Shown here piece by piece: positions 5,035 through 7,314 of a DNA stretch of 7,314 nucleotides. The stretch covers positions 1 through 7,314 of the forward strand of contig CAJUFH010000085.1 in the NCBI GenBank assembly GCA_910585755.1. The letters are read 5' to 3'. A model generated the notes under the pieces. The model did not search any database. It worked only from the letters and a program-made list of their open reading frames with translations, and was not told where the DNA came from. The position numbers and the translations under genes were made by a program. Numbering within the stretch: position 1 is the first letter of the stretch; each line of letters starts with the position of its first letter. The DNA comes from an uncultured Muribaculaceae bacterium (GTDB lineage Bacteria; Bacteroidota; Bacteroidia; Bacteroidales; Muribaculaceae).

Positions 5035-6708
5035 TTATAGACGGATTTTGCGGGCGGAGGTGCCGCGGCGCTCGATGTAGAGGCCGGTGGGGAGGCCCGC
5101 GTCACGCGGGGAGGCGAACTCGCCGACTTTCACGCCGCCGAGGGTGAAGATTTCAGCGGGAAGGGAGGAGTCGGCCTCGTCGCTGTCGGCGGCGACATTC
5201 TCCACCCCTACCATCTCGGAGCGGTCGGCATAAGTGTATGTGTCAACCTGTTCTGGCAGACCGGCATAGCGGCCGGTATGCTTCACTACCATGAAGAGAG
5301 TTCCGTCGCCGGGAATCTGCGAGGGGAGAGCCACGACTTCATCGGCTGCTACCGAGGGGTCATACTCGTACGTATGCTCCTCCTGAAGAGCGAGGCCGCC
5401 TTCATACGACGAGTAGCGCCATCTCTTGAAGGATGCGACCGCGCGGGTGTCATCAAGATACTCAGTCGCGGTACGCATTTCCTCGCGGTATTCCTCATCC
5501 CCCATCGCGCCGTAGTTGGCTGACGAGGTCTGGCGCCCCAGATTGTCATAGGCATATTCAAAGCGCTGGCGGCTGGTATTCTGGCCGATATAGGAGGAAA
5601 TATGCTCCAGGTTCAAGGTCCCGTAACGGCAACCGTTTTCAGTTACCTGGTAAGTAACGACCATCTCGCCTGAGCTGTCGTCGCGGTTTTTATGAACGGA
5701 ACTAAGAAATTTCACGAACGTGCGAGTGGAGCCATCGTCAGCGGTATAGGTTTCATAAATGTTAGTCCTGGATTCGGAAAAAGATTCAACCGTGTTCTCC
5801 GCCGCATCAAGATTATACCTCGAATATCTGTAAGCATACTCATATTCCCCGTCTTTCGGGGTCATAGTTCCTGTCACGGAACTATACAGATACAATTCTT
5901 TTCCATCCGCATCAAGGATAGTCATAGTGCTTTCAACCACAAGCGGCATTTCGACTCCGGGAATCAGGTCGGACTTGTAGCGGGCAAAGCCCTTTCCGGA
6001 AGGTCTCCACGCGGCAGTAGCCGCATCCCACCCGTATGAATGCGTGTTAATTGTGCGGGTAGCGCCTTCGTACGTTGACTTACTCTCCGTCTTTCCTTCA
6101 ATCTTCCAGTCTCCGGCTTCCGTGTCCCACTGATACGACACTGTCGTCTCAACGACGGCGCCCTCGGCTGCCGTCTCGGTTGTCTTAACCCATTTCGAGC
6201 CGTAAACGTAATACTGAGGCTGGAATCTCTCGTTTTTCGTGGCATTAAGCGTCATGTTGCCCGTGTCGTCATATGCGTATTCCGCAGTCCTCAGCTCGGA
6301 GACTTCCTTGTTTCCGCCCGAGGTGTCGTAAGTAGTTAACTTATATGAGACGACCCTTCCATACTCATCATAGCCGAATTGAACGAGCTGGTAATCTCCG
6401 TATGACTGGCTCACGCAGTGGCCCTGCGCGTCCCATACGCATACATCGGCTTCCGACTGAGACGGTTCTCCTCCGGGTGCGGCAACGAGTTGCCTGTAAC
6501 CGGTCGGATACCCGGACTCATTGAAGGTATAGGTTCTTGTGGTCACTGTACCGTCGAATTCGGTGCGCGTGCCCGTGAGCCATTTCCGGGCGGTTTCAAC
6601 GGGAACCTGCGGCGGAATCACGGAGGGCTGGTAATTGTCGAGTGGGCCGGCGGAGGCCGATGACGCGGCCGCAGCGAGGACGGCGACAAGGAGTAGTGAT
6701 TTCTTCAT
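5035..6708 (-). CDS. Secreted YD-repeat-like protein with T9SS-type C-terminal tail
   Basis: Exported protein of unknown function, 557 residues from the chosen start. The reading frame opens at a TTG at 6723, with in-frame ATGs at 6714 and 6708. I chose 6708 because it gives a standard signal peptide: MKKS, then a hydrophobic LLLVAVLAAAA core and an ASA cleavage site at about residue 20. The body carries spaced aromatic-Asp-Gly motifs like YD/RHS repeats: FGYDEYGR (111-118), AEYAYDDTGN (142-151), FEYAYDNLGR (383-392), and weaker ones. These predict a beta-rich, tyrosine-rich extended fold. The last 40 residues (AEIFTLGGVKVGE...GLPTGLYIERRG...RKIRL) resemble short Bacteroidales C-terminal segments related to type IX secretion sorting domains, so cell-surface or outer-membrane export is likely. 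No catalytic motif was recognised. It lies 165 bp downstream of the histone-like gene, with a terminator between, and ends at a strong terminator. Confidence 0.8.
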   Translation of the reverse strand: MKKSLLLVAVLAAAASSASAGPLDNYQPSVIPPQVPVETARKWLTGTRTEFDGTVTTRTYTFNESGYPTGYRQLVAAPGGEPSQSEADVCVWDAQGHCVSQSYGDYQLVQFGYDEYGRVVSYKLTTYDTSGGNKEVSELRTAEYAYDDTGNMTLNATKNERFQPQYYVYGSKWVKTTETAAEGAVVETTVSYQWDTEAGDWKIEGKTESKSTYEGATRTINTHSYGWDAATAAWRPSGKGFARYKSDLIPGVEMPLVVESTMTILDADGKELYLYSSVTGTMTPKDGEYEYAYRYSRYNLDAAENTVESFSESRTNIYETYTADDGSTRTFVKFLSSVHKNRDDSSGEMVVTYQVTENGCRYGTLNLEHISSYIGQNTSRQRFEYAYDNLGRQTSSANYGAMGDEEYREEMRTATEYLDDTRAVASFKRWRYSSYEGGLALQEEHTYEYDPSVAADEVVALPSQIPGDGTLFMVVKHTGRYAGLPEQVDTYTYADRSEMVGVENVAADSDEADSSLPAEIFTLGGVKVGEFASPRDAGLPTGLYIERRGTSARKIRL

Positions 6709-6765
6709 AAGCATATTCTTCAAGGGTGCGTTTATTCTGTGTGCTGATTGGATTAGTCTGATTGC

Positions 6766-6810
6766 AAAACACGCCTATGCGGCCCGGCGAAGCCGGGGGC
6801 ACAGGGCGTG
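6766..6810 (-). terminator. Long hairpin terminator downstream of the histone-like gene
   Basis: On the minus strand CACGCC pairs with GGCGTG, TGTGC with GCATA (one G-U pair), and CCCGGC with GCCGGG around a TTC loop. This totals about 17 bp with small bulges and is followed directly by TTTTGC. There is no T run on the plus-strand side, so it acts in one direction. It lies 40-60 bp upstream of the start of the secreted-protein gene and could also affect that gene's leader. Confidence 0.65.
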
Positions 6811-6873
6811 ACAATGCGTTTAGAGATTGAAGGGAGGAGAGAGGCCGAAGGTGTGTGTTGAAAGAGGCGGCTC

Positions 6874-7050
6874 TTATTTCTTCGCGGCTTCGAGGGAGAG
6901 CTTGCGGAACTCCTTCATGGCCTTTTCCAGTTCGAGGGACACCTTGCGCGCGCGGGTTCCGGCAGCCTTGTTACCGTTCTCTACCTGTGCCATTGCTTCT
7001 TTCATAAAGGCTGCGTTCAGCTCGGCAACTTTTTCTACTAAGTTTTTCAT
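6874..7050 (-). CDS. Histone H1-like DNA-binding protein (Hc1 family)
   Basis: A 58-residue Lys/Ala/Glu-rich protein that matches the short Bacteroidetes histone H1-like (Hc1) family by its NLVEKVAELN start, QVENGNKAAGTRARK centre (residues 22-36) and SLELEKAMKEFRK end. Family members are thought to bind DNA and help organise the nucleoid. It is predicted to be almost entirely helical, with basic residues along one face and no signal peptide or membrane segment. The frame extends upstream to a GTG/ATG-type start at 7113, but that would place codons across the -7 box, so the internal ATG at 7050 is the likely start and gives the usual family length. It is transcribed alone from its own promoter and closed by a long hairpin at 6770-6810. 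Confidence 0.9.
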   Translation of the reverse strand: MKNLVEKVAELNAAFMKEAMAQVENGNKAAGTRARKVSLELEKAMKEFRKLSLEAAKK

Positions 7051-7110
7051 TGCTTTGAGTGTTATAGGTATGTTATTTGGGATGAAAGGATTGGTTTTTC
7101 TTCCTAATCG

Positions 7111-7140
7111 CAAAGTTAGGAAAAATTCCGTAACCGCAAC
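7111..7140 (-). promoter_or_regulatory. Promoter of the histone H1-like gene
   Basis: The minus strand has TAACTTTG at 7118-7111 and GTTG at 7140-7137, 18 bp apart, close to the Bacteroidetes -33/-7 pattern. The predicted start is near 7105, giving a leader of about 55 nt. The -7 box is preceded by GGAATTTTTCC, an inverted repeat (7119-7129) that resembles the GGAAATTTCG before the parE -7 box. Confidence 0.7.
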
Positions 7141-7141
7141 A

Positions 7142-7166
7142 TTTTTAAGCGATAATTCGCTAAAAA
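7142..7166. repeat. Inverted repeat upstream of the histone-like promoter
   Basis: TTTTT plus AGCGA (7142-7152) pairs with TCGCT plus AAAAA (7157-7166) around a TAAT loop, 10 bp with one bulged A. It lies just upstream of the -33 region of the histone-like gene. It could be an operator or part of a terminator for transcripts from the right; neither is proved. Confidence 0.4.
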
Positions 7167-7257
7167 AACGCGATTTTTCCTTTCCGGGGCCTTTTTCGCG
7201 CCGCTCAGCGCTTGAAAGCCTTGCCTACCGCGCCGCCCCGGCTCGCGCCGCGGATAA
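7167..7257. other. GC-rich non-coding stretch between terminator and histone promoter
   Basis: No supported gene. CGCGA (7169-7173) and TCGCG (7196-7200) form a 5-bp stem around a 22-base loop, followed on the minus strand by seven T (7168-7162), a weak terminator-like arrangement. The rest (7201-7257) is GC-rich without recognised content. Confidence 0.3.
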
Positions 7258-7298
7258 AAAAAGAGACTGTCTAACAAGTTTGGGCAGTCTCTTTTTAT
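7256..7298. terminator. Bidirectional intrinsic terminator at the right edge
   Basis: AAAAAGAGACTG (7258-7269) and CAGTCTCTTTTT (7285-7296) form a perfect 12-bp stem with T runs on both strands. In plus-strand RNA the stem can extend by five more pairs (two of them G-U) to a CAAGU loop; in minus-strand RNA those two become A-C mismatches. The structure therefore favours plus-strand RNA slightly. No plus-strand gene is visible before it, so it more likely ends a minus-strand gene beyond the window. Confidence 0.85.
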
Positions 7299-7314
7299 GG
7301 TCTAAACAGGCTAA

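Noticed and set aside
5035..6723. TTG start at 6723 for the secreted-protein gene
   Set aside because: An ATG at 6708 gives a standard signal peptide, while the TTG adds five residues without improving it.
7051..7113. N-terminal extension of the histone-like protein
   Set aside because: It would begin inside the -7 box and adds residues unlike the family, whose members start at MKN/MKE.
7205..7254. Minus-strand coding end reading IRGASRGGAVGKAFKR then TGA
   Set aside because: The frame is only about 20 codons and starts beyond the right-edge terminator stem, so it is not a gene as it stands; it could be a remnant.

Overview
The window looks like a chromosome segment from a Bacteroidales bacterium, most like Muribaculaceae or Prevotella-type gut lineages. 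Four things point there. Promoter -7 boxes have the Bacteroidetes form TAnnTTTG, and start codons lack clear Shine-Dalgarno sequences. There is a short histone H1-like (Hc1 family) protein. There is a secreted protein with a C-terminal segment of the kind seen on type IX secretion cargo. The topoisomerase subunit is of the Bacteroidetes ParE type. The assignment rests on family knowledge, not on a database search.

All five credible protein genes lie on the minus strand, so transcription runs from right to left. From the right: a bidirectional terminator (7258-7296) closes off whatever lies beyond the edge. A histone H1-like gene (6874-7050) follows with a well-formed promoter. A long hairpin terminator (6770-6810) separates it from a secreted YD-repeat-like protein (5035-6708), which ends at a 10-bp-stem terminator (4962-4993). 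Next is a 391-bp non-coding stretch (4571-4961) with six copies of a 15-bp motif at an exact 34-bp period, in two blocks of three. Between the blocks sits a promoter module. It points at an AAA/DUF4143 ATPase gene (3218-4570). A second copy of that promoter module (3109-3161) stands before parE (1078-3075), so the ATPase gene is bracketed by two direct copies of one promoter. A DUF3800 gene (206-1027) follows parE after 50 bp.

At the left edge, a plus-strand promoter with TTTG-N19-TACCTTTG sits just before a 137-213 inverted repeat ending in a T run. This could encode a compact RNA of about 80 nt that overlaps the 3' end of the DUF3800 gene. The same repeat can act as the terminator of that gene.

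ParE is core DNA-topology machinery and Hc1 is nucleoid-associated. The ATPase and the DUF3800 gene look like accessory genes set beside parE: they are visibly more AT-rich than parE, belong to patchily distributed families, and have unusual flanking DNA. No operon of functionally linked enzymes is evident. The most interesting signals are non-coding: the 34-bp arrays around a duplicated promoter, and the candidate small RNA.
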